Under the pieces are notes generated by a model. The model searched no databases. It was given only the letters and a program-made list of their open reading frames with translations, and was not told the origin of the DNA. Source: Chrysaora quinquecirrha (Eukaryota; Cnidaria; Scyphozoa; Semaeostomeae; Pelagiidae). From it: 64,000 nt of DNA. A program made the position numbers and the translations under genes. Every line of letters begins with the position of its first letter. The first letter of the stretch is position 1. The stretch covers positions 81,876 to 145,875 of the forward strand of contig JACTAT010000021.1 of NCBI GenBank assembly GCA_014526335.1, written 5' to 3'. This document shows, one piece after another, positions 31,391 through 41,864 of this stretch.

Positions 31391-31740
31391 CCCGGGGGGT
31401 AACTTCAATAGATCAGTGACGGGGGTGTGCCATTTTCGTAATAGAAAGTTGACCCCAAAATTTATGAAAATTCTCAAAAGTATACCCCAAAGTACACAAA
31501 GAAATATGAATATAGTACATAGAAATACTCAAAAGTCTGTTTTTAGGGTTATGCAGCTGAAATTTATTTTGTAGTTATTGTGACTTTATCAAAACTGATC
31601 ATCTTAGCAAAAATGATACCCCAAGTTTGTAATTTTAGCAAGTTTGATACCCCAAAATTTATTTTCCGCCCCTAAAAAGGTACCTCAAAAGATGGCACAT
31701 CCCGTACCCATACATATGGTAGTTACCCCCCCCCCCCGGG
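31391..31740. mobile_element. 350-bp MITE with 8-bp duplication inside retro3
   Basis: AGTAAGAA lies at 31,383-31,390 and 31,741-31,748. Inverted ends are CCCGGGGGGTAACT and AGTTACCCCCCCC..CGGG. The retro3 frame (KKAVR then IMTFNKND) is restored across one copy of AGTAAGAA. The 8-bp duplication suits hAT-type elements. No coding capacity. Confidence 0.9.
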
Positions 31741-31748
31741 AGTAAGAA

Positions 31749-31941
31749 TAATGACTTTTAACAAAAATGATACCCCAAGCCAAGCACTATTCAACTCACT
31801 AAAAATACTAAACTTTAATAATAATAAAAAATTGGAATGTGTGAAATTTATGTATGATATTTCAAAAGGAAACCAAGAAAAGGCAATTCTTGACCTTTTC
31901 CAATTAGTCTCTGAAAGACACAATTCTAATACAAGACAAGC
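31749..31941 (+). pseudogene. retro3 C-terminal region up to the hairpin insertion
   Basis: Encodes IMTFNKNDTPSQALFNSLKI and CVKFMYDISKGN, the conserved block after the CR1 thumb, and stops at NSNTRQA where the hairpin array begins. CAAGACAAGC (31,932-31,941) is the duplicated target. The continuation is at 18,673-18,492 on the minus strand. Confidence 0.8.
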
Positions 31942-32072
31942 GGCCAGGTCGAAAACGCGGAACTCTCGGAACTCTCGGAAATCTCGGAACGGAAAAAATT
32001 GCGCAAAAGCTCCCAGTTCCGTGTTTTCGAGTACAGCTCACCTCTACTCGAAAACTTGGAACTGTGTAAAAA
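31942..32072. repeat. Hairpin-repeat array B (terminal piece)
   Basis: About 130 bp nearly identical to the first 130 bp of array A (18,683 onward), differing mainly by one extra GGAACTCTC unit. It ends GTGTAAAAA where the 5.4-kb DIRS-like element is inserted. The array continues at 37,509 with CGTTATTTACG, as in intact units of array A. Confidence 0.9.
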
Positions 32073-32369
32073 GGCACGACTAAATGCAATTTATTCGGGT
32101 TTAATATGTGACAGGGGCTTTTATGTTATTATTGCCCTCTTGCATCGCATTAGAGGTAGAGAAGCTTTTCAGGTGTCTCATGATTGGTGGAAGCTTTTTC
32201 ATACAAAGCGATTCCTTATACAGCAGTGTTGCTATGGTGAATCGGGTTAACTCGTGCGTTTAAATTTGGCGGCTATAAATTTTGCCACGCGGTCTGTGCT
32301 TATCATTAAAACTGAACATGAACTGTGAACGGAGAACGTTTCAAAGTTCTTGACAAGCAGATTTTTGTC
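32073..32369 (+). repeat. Split direct repeat A1
   Basis: 297 bp starting GGCACGACTAAATGC, repeated at 36,874-37,170 with a single visible difference (GGCGGC versus GGCAGC). Confidence 0.9.
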
Positions 32370-33519
32370 GTGTCCTCTTCGCAAGTTTTGGCTGCTATGA
32401 AAGTTGAATTGGGTGAGAAAGTTCTGATTTCTGTTTTGTTTTCATTATTTTTTGTCTTCCAATATTTGAATTTTAGAATTTAGGTGGAGATTTGAGTATC
32501 TTCATAGTTTGCCTAGGCCACACGTGGGCCAAAATCCTTTTGGAGTGTTTACTCAAGAAAGGGTTGCTTTACCGTGCTGGGTTTCTTGGCAATCGATTTT
32601 TTATCTCTATATGTGATGGTTATTATCACTATTAATTGCTTATTTCTTCATTTATTCTCTTGTCGGATTGTTTGTCGAATTGACCGGGCCTCTAGATTAG
32701 ATACACGAATTTTCCTGTCTACATAGAGCAGTCATCTAATTTTTAATAGGCCTACTGGACTCATGACAAAATACGAACATTCGCCGAGCTTTCTAGGAGT
32801 ATTTCGTGCTGTTGGATTGCCCATCCTGATACAAGATAAAATTGCAAGCATGTTGGCAGGAATGAGATCCGTTTTTCTGCTATAGGCCTATTGATATAGA
32901 CAGGCGTTTTGGACTTGGTTGGTGATACTAGGCATTAGGCTCAAACAGATATGAAGTCCTGTACTTTTCAATTTGTTCCTGCATCAATTTTGTTATTTGT
33001 TCATGGGCATATCAAAACCTGTGTCCTAATAACCTACGAAAAAAAAAAAAAAATGAAATCTTTGGGAGTTTTGAACCATTGTTTATGGTATTGCCTTTCA
33101 TACGTTGTTTGGATGCAACAGTCATATTTTGCATTTTCGTATCCAAATATTGCAATTCTATGAAAATTTTACTTGAGTTAAACATTTTTTTTTTAGGCTT
33201 CAATCATTCCTGTCAGCCATACCTATAGTAAATATTTTTGAAATTGGTGAGGTGTACCTTAGTTCAATCTCAAAAGCAATACTGCAGGGTTGCATGTTGC
33301 TGTCAAAATAATTTTTGAAAGCAAATGGATTTCAGTTTTTGGTTAAGAGAGCAAAATCTATTTTATCTTTTTCCATCAACTTTATTGGAGGGAGATGATG
33401 CTTCAAGTGTCGTGTTAAATACGAATGCCCCTTTTTCTCAATTGATTGCACAGTTTTGGTATTCTAAACATATTTTTTATCATCTAGAAAGGTCTAGTTG
33501 TTATTCAGCTGCGTGCAAT

Positions 33520-34620
33520 GTTCTTTGAATAAGCTGATTTTCTGTATTATTAAATGGGCAAACAAGAATCCCAGTTTTATGTTAAGACATGGCCCTTGAC
33601 TTAGCCCCAGGCACAATTGGGGAGTATAATTTATCAATTTGGGTCAGGCCTTGGCTATGGAAGCCTTATTTTTTCTTGCTACGGTTGATCTAACCAGCCT
33701 TCAGAAATTTCATGAAGAACTTCTTAAGGGCTGCTCTGCCAACATAAGAGTGTTTTGAACTATTGGTCCTTTTGTCAAATGATGAAAATAAAAGGAAATT
33801 CTTCCCACGATGACAGAGGCTAATAAGGAGACTGGGCTTTTAGCATAGTCTCAGTGGTTTGTGATGTGTTCTCTGCGGATGGAACATAGACATTGAGCCA
33901 AGGGCAGCCCTCCCTTGCTTATTATTTATCAAGCAATCATGTGAAAATGTGTTTGTGTTTAAGGGTACACTTCCAAGGTACAATTTCTGTTTCACACTCA
34001 TCCTGAAAACATGCCAAAACTTCCTTACTAGCTATCCTTTTCAAAAATGATGCATAAAAATTTCTTTGAATTGAATAAGCAGATTTTCTGTTTTATTAAA
34101 TGGGCAAACAAGAATCCCAGTTTCATGTTTAGACATGGCTCTCGACTTAGCACCAGGCACAATTGGGGAGTACAATTTAGCAATTTTGGTCAGGCCTTGG
34201 CTTTGGAAGCATTATTTTTCTTGCTGCGGTTGATCTAACCAGCCTTCAGAAGTTTCATAAAGAACTTCTTAAGGGGCTGTTCTGCCAACATCAGAGTGTT
34301 TTGAATTATTGGTCCTTTTGTCAAGTGATGAAAATAACAGGAAATTCTTCCCCACGATGACAGTATAATAAGGAGACTGGGGTCTTAGCATAGTCTCAGT
34401 GGTTTGGGATGTGTGCTCTGTGGATGGAACATAGACATTGAGCAATGGGGCACCCTCCCTTGTTTATTATTTATCAAGCAATCATGTGAAAATGTTTCTG
34501 TGTTTATTGGGTACACTTCCAAGGTAGGAATGTCTGTTTCGTCATTCATCCTGAAAACATGCCAAAAGGCTTTCCTTACTAGCTATCCATTTAAAAAATG
34601 ATGCATCAAAAATTTCTTTT
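33520..34620. repeat. Tandem duplication, about 540-bp unit, inside the DIRS-like element
   Basis: Both halves contain TTAAATGGGCAAACAAGAAT, TCAGGCCTTGGCT, GATCTAACCAGCCTTCAGAA and CCTTACTAGCTATCC in the same order. Small differences show the duplication is older than the split repeats are different. Purpose unknown. Confidence 0.85.
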
Positions 34621-35089
34621 GGTTAACAATCAGCACCTAATGGGTCGGTGTTTTTCAATACCCTGGTTTTATTTGGGAGAAGGACATTTGTCTTATTTGG
34701 GAATCTTGGAAAAATCCATTAGTTTTGGCTATTTGATTCTCTATGGTCAGCAGTTCACAACAACTTAAGGTCGCCTTTATTGGTCACGTGAGAGGCATGT
34801 TCTCCACTTGTTGGAGGTTAATGACTTTGATGTCATTCTCATTGTTAATTTGAAAAGTGGTTTACAAAGACTACAGTTATGATTGGAAAGGAAAGATACC
34901 TACTCATAATGCTCATTCGGGAGCTCAGTATGGTCAAGGCTTAATGACTGAAGGGTCCTTCCCTATTGTTATCCTTTTAGAAAGATTAGCTTCTTTTCGA
35001 GATTCTACATTTTTAGGTCCCCATTGTGGCTTATCTGGTATATACACGTGCTAGCATATACTGTTAGCAACCTTAAGAGGCTATAACTG

Positions 35090-36340
35090 TTAGGTCACCA
35101 TCTTGGCTATTTTTGGACATACCTTCCTGGGATGGGCAGTTAATAACTGTAAGGTCCCTTTTTGTTCATCTTGGAGATATATTGTCCTTTCAAAGGTTAA
35201 TAACTATAAGGTCCATCTTATTGCTAATTCTGGGATGGAGGTGCTCCTTTTCGGAGATCATAACTGTTAGGTCACCATCATGGCTGATCTGGGACACAAG
35301 GATTTTTAGGCAGTTTATCATATCGAGAAAGTTAATAACTGCAAGGTCCCTACTTTTCAACGTGGGAGATGTTCTCCTTTCAAAGGTTAATAACTGTAAG
35401 GTCCACCTTTTGTTAATTATGGAGACATAAATGCTCCTTTTCCGAACTTATAACGGTTAGATCACCGCTATGGCTAGTCTGGCCTTTAGGTCGCGTCAAT
35501 GATAGGGTGGACATATCGCTCTCTGTGGCTGTGGTTCATGGCCATCAGGTAATCACCAATTTCAATATTGGAGATATCATTCTCCGTGGCGGAAGTTAAT
35601 GAGTGTAAGGTCATCCTTAATGTTTTTTATGTTTTTGGAGATATCGTTCTCCGCGGCGGAGGTCAATGGCCTCGGTAATCATCAATTCAATATTGGAGTT
35701 ATCGTTCTCCCTGGCAGAGGTTGATGGCCTCAGGTAATCATCAATTTCAATATTGAGATATCGTTCTCCGTGGCGGAGGTTAATGGCTGTCAGGTCATCC
35801 TCAGTCTTAATGTTTTTTGGAGATATTGTTCTCCTTCTGCACTAAAGCTTTGTACCGTTCAAATATGTTCCTGTGTGTGTGTATATTTTCTCTCGCTTAT
35901 GTACTTCTTTTACGTGTGTCTGTTTTTCCAGTTGATGCTTTCGGAGAGCATTCTCTCTTCATTTTATTCTGCGCTTTAGATTTTCTCTAGGTTTTTCAGT
36001 TTAGTGGTCATCTGTTCTTACAGCTCTGGTCACTATTCTGGACTACTCCCGATGGGAGTTACCATAAAAGTATGTTTAAGAGGTTAATGGCCGTCAGGTC
36101 ATCCTCAATGTTAACGATTGGCGGAGGTTGTTAAGACCGGTTGGTCTTCATCAACGCTATTTATTGAATGAGGTTGTTAAGACCGGTTGGTCTTCCTCAA
36201 AGTTATTGATTGGCGGAGGTTTAAAAGACCGGTTGGTCTTCCTCAATGTTAATGATTGGCGGAGGTTATTAAGACCGGTTGGTCTTCCTCAATGTTAATG
36301 TTTGGCGGAGGTTATAAAGACCGGTTGGTCTTCCTCAAAA
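35090..36340. repeat. Two short tandem-repeat fields inside the DIRS-like element
   Basis: 35,090-35,830 holds about a dozen variants of GGTTAATAACTGTAAGGTCC and GGAGATATCGTTCTCCGTGG. 36,100-36,340 holds five copies of a roughly 45-bp unit with AAGACCGGTTGGTCTT, a near-perfect palindrome, and GGCGGAGGTT. They look like expanded binding or structural repeats rather than coding sequence. Confidence 0.8.
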
Positions 36341-36651
36341 TTAATGCTTGGACATATCGTTCTCAGTGGTGGAGGTAATGTATATGGTTTGTATAATATA
36401 TACTTCTCAGGTTATGCGCGCTTCAGGTATTCCTTTCACGGGCGCATTTGCTTTGCTGGCAGCCGTTGCGGTGAAAGTGGTGGAGGCGTAAACGCACAGA
36501 TCTTTGATTGAGGCTTCAGCCGATGATGTGCAGATCTTTGGTGCGGCGCAGGTATTCTTTCTCTTGGGCCAGTTTAGGATGCGTTGCTTGGTGGTGTTTT
36601 TCTCGCTTCCCTCTGCCTTTGCTTTGGGGGGTTGGGGGAGCTTCGCTCTTG

Positions 36652-36871
36652 GCGGAAAAAACTTCGTTTCTTCGTCAACCCCCCAGAAGCGAAGGGCATT
36701 TTGGCATTGGGCTGGCACACTGACCGCCCATTCTGAAGTTCCGATGATGAGAAAAACATCACCAGATCTCAGTTGAGAGACAATGGTGGCTACACAGCGC
36801 TGAGGGACTTCTTTTGCATAGCCAATTGCTATTGCTTCCATGCCGTTATTGCCTTCCCTGGAACAAATATT
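36652..36871 (+). repeat. Split direct repeat B1
   Basis: 220 bp starting GCGGAAAAAACTTCG and ending GGAACAAATATT, repeated at 37,287-37,506 with one visible difference. Directly followed by AA and A2. Confidence 0.9.
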
Positions 36872-36873
36872 AA

Positions 36874-37170
36874 GGCACGACTAAATGCAATTTATTCGGG
36901 TTTAATATGTGACAGGGGCTTTTATGTTATTATTGCCCTCTTGCATCGCATTAGAGGTAGAGAAGCTTTTCAGGTGTCTCATGATTGGTGGAAGCTTTTT
37001 CATACAAAGCGATTCCTTATACAGCAGTGTTGCTATGGTGAATCGGGTTAACTCGTGCGTTTAAATTTGGCAGCTATAAATTTTGCCACGCGGTCTGTGC
37101 TTATCATTAAAACTGAACATGAACTGTGAACGGAGAACGTTTCAAAGTTCTTGACAAGCAGATTTTTGTC
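36874..37170 (+). repeat. Split direct repeat A2
   Basis: Second copy of the 297-bp A repeat, adjacent to B1. The B1-AA-A2 junction matches what joining the two element ends into a circle would give. Confidence 0.9.
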
Positions 37171-37286
37171 CCACCCACCCTCCCTGCTTGCTTGGTTTAG
37201 GTGCTTGCTTTCTTTTTCACTCTTTTCATGCTTTCGACTAGTGTCCTCGGGCTCTGGTTGTCGGCATGGACATAGTGTGCTGGTCT

Positions 37287-37506
37287 GCGGAAAAAACTTC
37301 GTTTCTTCGTCAACCCCCCAGAAGCGAAGGGCATTTTGGCATTGGGCTGGCACACTGACCGCCCATTCTGAAGTTCTGATGATGAGAAAAACATCACCAG
37401 ATCTCAGTTGAGAGACAATGGTGGCTACACAGCGCTGAGGGACTTCTTTTGCATAGCCAATTGCTATTGCTTCCATGCCGTTATTGCCTTCCCTGGAACA
37501 AATATT
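37287..37506 (+). repeat. Split direct repeat B2, element 3' end
   Basis: Second copy of the 220-bp B repeat. After it comes AA and then CGTTATTTACG, the resumed hairpin unit. Confidence 0.9.
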
Positions 37507-37508
37507 AA

Positions 37509-37891
37509 CGTTATTTACGATATAAAAAACCCAGTTCCGCGTTTTCGAGTACAGCTCACCTCTACTCGAAAGCGGAACTATAAACGATATTTACGATAAA
37601 AAACCCAGTTCCGCGTTTTGGTAGAGGTGAGCTGTACTCGAAAACACGGAACTGGGTTTTTATAAATATCGTTTTTATAGTTCCGCGTTTTCGAGTAGAG
37701 GTGAGCTGTACTAGAAAACACGGAACTGGGTTTTTTATATCGTAAGTATGGTTTTTATATAGTTCCGCGTTTTCGAGTAGAGGTGAGCTGTACACGAAAA
37801 CACGGAACTGAGTTTTTTATATGAAAATATGGTTTTTATATAGTTCCGCGTTTTCGAGTAGAGGTGAGCTGTACTCGAAAACACGTAACTG
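37509..37891. repeat. Hairpin-repeat array C
   Basis: About four hairpin units of the GTTCCGCGTTTTCGAGTA type. The first two are in the same orientation as array A and the later ones are in the opposite orientation (switch near 37,615), so the array itself contains a reversal. It ends at MITE copy 2. Confidence 0.85.
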
Positions 37892-38123
37892 CAATCCTTC
37901 ACAAAAATTATGAGACTTGTCATCAGAAAATGAGAAAATGGCTCCCCTCCCCCCTATAGAGCAATGTTGTTGGTAATCAAGTTAAAATTTTGCGGCACAA
38001 TGCTTCTCCTAACAACAACATTGCTTGGAGGGGGGTGGGGAGACACGAAATAGGAAAAACTGCCAAAAAATTGTACAGTTCGCAAAAATTGACTTGAGTC
38101 TCAGTATATTTTGTGAAGGATTG
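37892..38123. mobile_element. 232-bp CAATCCTTCACAAAA MITE, copy 2
   Basis: Ends CAATCCTTCACAAAA and TTTTGTGAAGGATTG. It abuts the hairpin array on the left and the first base of the Rep/transposase element on the right. Same orientation as copy 3 at 45,345. Confidence 0.85.
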
Positions 38124-38695
38124 TCTTAAAAGAATGAGAGACTTGTAATTTGGAGTCAGGATAATCTGAAGTGAAGACCGTTTTCTATTTCGTAAATGAC
38201 ATGGAAAAGCTATGAGCTCAACAGATAAATGGGTTTCACACTTTGGTTGACCATTTCTGCATACCAATTTGGGTGGGTGGGGACGTCTTCCAGGGACGTC
38301 CAGGGCTAAAGTGACTATTAGGAATTTTTCAAAACAATTTGGAAAAATTTTTAATAACCACTGTGGAAAGATCATTTTCTCTTTAACAACTTTCGCATTG
38401 CTTCTAGACACGCTTGTTTCTGAAATAACTCTATCTAATGTTCAATCATAGTGTGGAACGTATCTTTGAATTGTACTCGTTTTCTTTACAAAACGTTTTA
38501 CCAAGTGCCTTTTCCTTATTCTTGCAACTAGCATTGAATAAAGAACTCATATTTAGGCAAGGGTGATAGGGTTTTTTGAAGCTCATAGCCTTTTCCTGTC
38601 TCCAAAGCCAAACTTCCTTGCTGGTATATAACATAGACAAAAAATATAGTATAATGAAGTGAGGATTCTTTAAAAAATGCAGATTCCTTCACAAA

Positions 38696-39804
38696 ATGAG
38701 GCCTGCCACCAAGCTTCAACGAGTTCCACTGAGCGTTTCAGTACATTGGCGCTATCTTCATCAAGATAACAAGAAAACATGGAGAGAGATATCAAGTGTG
38801 AAAGGCTATAGCAAATATTCCAAGGCAACTATTTGTAGACACATGAAAAGACCAATAGCTGACACAGTGATTGACAAGAGAAAGGATAACAAAGGACGTC
38901 CTCAAAAGCTGACAGCGCGAGACAAACGCAACATCTTACGGAAAGTTGAGATCCTGCGTAGAGACTACGGCTATTTTACAACAAAACGACTTAAGGTCTT
39001 TGCTGGCGTACCAACGTCTGTTTCAGATGAGACTGTTAAGCGAGTACTTAGAGCAGCTGGATTTAAGTATACTCATTCACGTAAAAAGGGGGTGCTAAGT
39101 AGACAAGATTTGGGAAAACGATACAGGTTTGCAAAGAAGGTTCGCCAAAAACTAAATTCGACCCTATGGACAGAAAGCATGTCATTTTATCTGGACGGCG
39201 TTGGCTTCACCCACAAATATAATCCCCATGATCAGGCATTTGCACCGAGAACAATGGCCTGGCGGAAACCCTCGGATGGTCTAAGCTACAATCAACGTCA
39301 AAGGGCTCGCATGAAGGCAGCGGTGGTAGGACGGCCAACTTTTTCGTTGCAATAGCATACAATAAAGGTGTAATGCTTGCAGAACAATACGAAGGACAGC
39401 TCAATGGTCAGAAATTCGCAGATTTTGTCCGGGAACAATTTCCGACTCTTTTTGAAAATAGCTGCAACAAGAAAGGCAAACTGTTCTTACAAGATGGAGA
39501 CCCTTCGCAAAATAGCCGAAAAGCACAAGATGCAATGTCCCAAGTTGGCGCAAGGAAGTTCACCATTCCTGCTCGAAGTCCAGAACTGAATCCCATCGAG
39601 AACATTTTTCATAATGTGAAAAGGCAACTGCAAGATGAAGCACTATATAATAAGATTACCAAGGAAACATATTCACAGTTTTGTGCAAGGGTCAGAACGA
39701 CTTTGTTGAACTATTCACCAGAAGTTATTGATAAGACAATTGAATCTATGGACAAACGCATAGACATGGTGATCAGGTCAAAAGGACAAAGAATTAAATA
39801 TTGA
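38696..39804 (+). pseudogene. Tc1/mariner-like DDE transposase, one frameshift
   Basis: Starts MRPATKLQRVPLSVS with an N-terminal helix-turn-helix region (YSKATICRHMKRP), then TARDKRNILRKVEIL. The DDE core is SFYLDGVGFTHK (first Asp), KLFLQDGDPSQNS (second Asp) and SPELNPIENIFHNVK (Glu); 34 residues separate the second Asp and the Glu, as in Tc1. The frame shifts at a T5 run (39,340-39,344). The enzyme would cut and rejoin element ends at TA sites. No inverted ends or TA duplication are seen close to the gene, so it may belong to the larger unit rather than be a separate insertion. Confidence 0.85.
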
Positions 39805-39971
39805 TAATTGTCATTCCTTTCAAGTTTATGTGCACAATTTGAAATCCCTTATATCTTTCAGTCGATAAAAAGTGGACACAGTATCATCTTTAGTGTATAT
39901 AATTATATAACTCTGTAATAATTTATTAGATTTCTGAGATGAGGGTGCAATTCCACATTATCCGTTTTCGT

Positions 39972-40217
39972 CGTGTTACCCACGTGTTACCCACGAGTTA
40001 CTAACGTGTTACTGTGAACACCAATATGCTTTTCAGTGCAATCCGACGTGTTACCACGAGTTACTCTCTAAATATAGAAAAAATTATTGCTTCTTTATAT
40101 ATTTTATTTTCTAGCAGTAACTCGTGGTAACACGTTAAATTTTACTGAAAGGCATATTGCTCTTCCTAGTAACACGTTAGTAACTCGTGGGTAACACGTG
40201 AGTAACACGTACGTACG
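39972..40217. repeat. Long imperfect hairpin with GTTAC motifs, unit 1 (possible origin)
   Basis: Two arms of about 110 bp pair around an AT-rich loop near 40,080. Each arm carries CACGTGTTACCCACG, GAGTTACTAACGTGTTACT, ATATGC(T/C)TTTCAGT and ACGTGTTACCACGAGTTACT. Repeated short motifs beside a hairpin are how Rep proteins recognise origins, so this is a candidate origin. The canonical CRESS nonanucleotide (TAATATTAC type) was not found. The hairpin is kept in all three units. Confidence 0.7.
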
Positions 40218-40504
40218 TATATGGATCGTTCTGGGATCAAGAATACATAAGCTAATTTCGTAAATATATAGTCAAGTAAAGACAAGACGAAAATAAATAC
40301 ACAAAACCTTTTTTCAACGTTTCACTAGGGAAACTTAAAAAAGTTTAGTATATTTCTTGTTGTCTTATCTTGGTAACATGTATCTATATAATCTATATAG
40401 ATACGTCTATGTGTTTCTATAGGTAAGCATAATTCCTTAAATGTTAGCATTCCTAAAAGTCCCTAGCATTTCAAAGTCTGTGCATTGTGATTTTCCTCTC
40501 GGGT

Positions 40505-41864
40505 TCATTCTCCAGCCAGCAATACAAGCCTAGCAAAGCAACTGCCACATGGTTTCAAATTATTCTGATTCTTTTCCTCGAATGCATGTTTAAACCGAAT
40601 CATTCTCCATCGACTGTTCATCATCTCTGTCTCTCGCTCATCTTCCACATTGAATGGACCTTTGAACACTATTGGAGCTTTTGTCGTTGCAAAGATTGGG
40701 ACGTCTGACGTTATGGCAACGTCAGTGGAGAAATGATTCTTCGGAGCTGGTAACTTTACTGTTTCACCTTCGAGTAGAAGCAGGAGATCTTTCCACGATA
40801 TCACATCTTTGCTGAAGCGAAAATCCTGCAGCACAATTACTTCAGCTTTATCGGCGCCTACCCAGGCGTACTTATCATTGGCTGGGTTGTCAAAAAGTCT
40901 GTCCCCAAAGATGCATTTGAGAGGCTTCAACATAAATGTTTTTTTTGGCGCAGTTTGAGCGGCCGTAGATCATTAAATTCCAGAACTTGCCTCGACCTTG
41001 AGCGAGAAGGTCGAAAAGGTACGACGAAAAAACTGCTGGCTCTATGTCGTTCAGCAACAAAACTTCAATGGCACACTGAAACCAATCGGTATTGCAACCT
41101 TCAATACAAGATTTGGTCGCCGCATCTCTAACTTTGTTGATCCTGCTGACCTTGTCACGTGCTAAATCTGATGACGCTTGCTGCAGCATCCAAGACTTGC
41201 TGAGCAGCTCGTCTATGAATTTCTGCGTTCGCGAAAACAAGAAATTAGCCAGGTCACATTCACCGTTCTTCTTTCGATCATCAGCCTTTGAAAATAGCTC
41301 CTGTATGCCTCTTATATTGTGGCGTAAAATGAAGTCGGAAACCTCCAGGTTGCTGAGACGCCTCTTTGCCTTGCTGCTCTTACGTGCTGCTGATTCTTGC
41401 ATATCACCTGTCCATTTTCTTTTCTTGCTGGCCTCTCGATGAGCTGTCGTAGAAGCTTTAGTGCGTGGAGATCCTACTTCTGAAAGATCAGGATGACTTT
41501 CGCTGAGTACAACCTCCTTGTCAGACTTGCAGACGTCGCGATAGGCATATATGTAATGGTTATGGGTGTCTGAGAAGTTGACCACTATACCATACTTCTT
41601 TGTGATCTCATTTTTCACTGCCAGCCACTTTTTCACATCACTCAACTTAATGCAGCAGTGGTAGTGAAAGCCATGATCCTCGTGGGACTCCTTGCAACAG
41701 GCCCAGTATGAAACTTTTGCTCGACTCTTCCCCGCATTAAACTCGCTTTCCAGCATTTTCCCAAAACTTTCTCTTCTTGGAAACTTATTTATATCAGCTT
41801 GTGAGTATGTAATCAGATACTGACGCCTTCCCACATGAGTATTTTGTAATTCGCTTTCAGACAT
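40505..41864 (-). pseudogene. Rep-like HUH endonuclease / SF3 helicase, one frameshift
   Basis: From the Met at 41,864 the protein has YLITYSQ (motif I, residues 16-22), HYHCCIKL (HUH-type metal site, H67/H69) and tyrosines in YIYAYRD (about 104-108) as candidate nicking residues. A basic linker (KKRKW, KAKRR) follows. Then comes an SF3 helicase-like part: GRSNCAKK (Walker A), EVIVLQDFRF (Walker B) and VAITSDVPIFAT (motif C). Such proteins nick an origin and unwind DNA for rolling-circle replication. The frame breaks in an 8-base homopolymer (40,939-40,946) right at Walker A. I recall similar uncharacterised proteins in cnidarians and molluscs, but this is unchecked; an endogenised CRESS or parvovirus-like origin is possible. 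Confidence 0.75.

Larger units (their letters stand above)
28881..31941 (+). mobile_element. retro3: CR1/L2-like retrotransposon, central part
   Basis: Contains the tail of ORF1 (28,881-28,946), ORF2 with PHD fingers and endonuclease, reverse transcriptase, and the start of the C-terminal block. It is cut at both ends by repeat elements whose partners lie next to matching retro3 pieces at 47,093-47,300 (ORF1) and 18,492-18,682 (3' end), both on the minus strand. A 350-bp MITE interrupts the C-terminal part. A stop codon, a frameshift and an endonuclease deletion mark it as dead. Confidence 0.85.
32073..37506 (+). mobile_element. Non-autonomous DIRS/Ngaro-like element with split direct repeats
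   Basis: Two pairs of direct repeats are arranged A1 (32,073-32,369), internal region, B1 (36,652-36,871), A2 (36,874-37,170), B2 (37,287-37,506). This A1...B1A2B2 order is the hallmark of PAT/Ngaro-type tyrosine-recombinase retrotransposons. The flanks rejoin to a perfect hairpin-array unit (GTGTAAA-AA-CGTTATT) with no TSD, as expected for recombinase-mediated insertion at an AA core, and the same AA sits at the B1/A2 junction. The internal 4.3 kb shows no reverse transcriptase, RNase H or tyrosine recombinase. Each repeat pair differs by about one base, so the insertion is young. Confidence 0.8.

Noticed and set aside
36407..36841. 144-codon minus-strand frame, repeated in part at 37,048-37,476
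   Set aside because: It spans the B repeats of the DIRS-like element and shows no recognisable Gag, polymerase or recombinase motif. I kept the repeats and not the frame.
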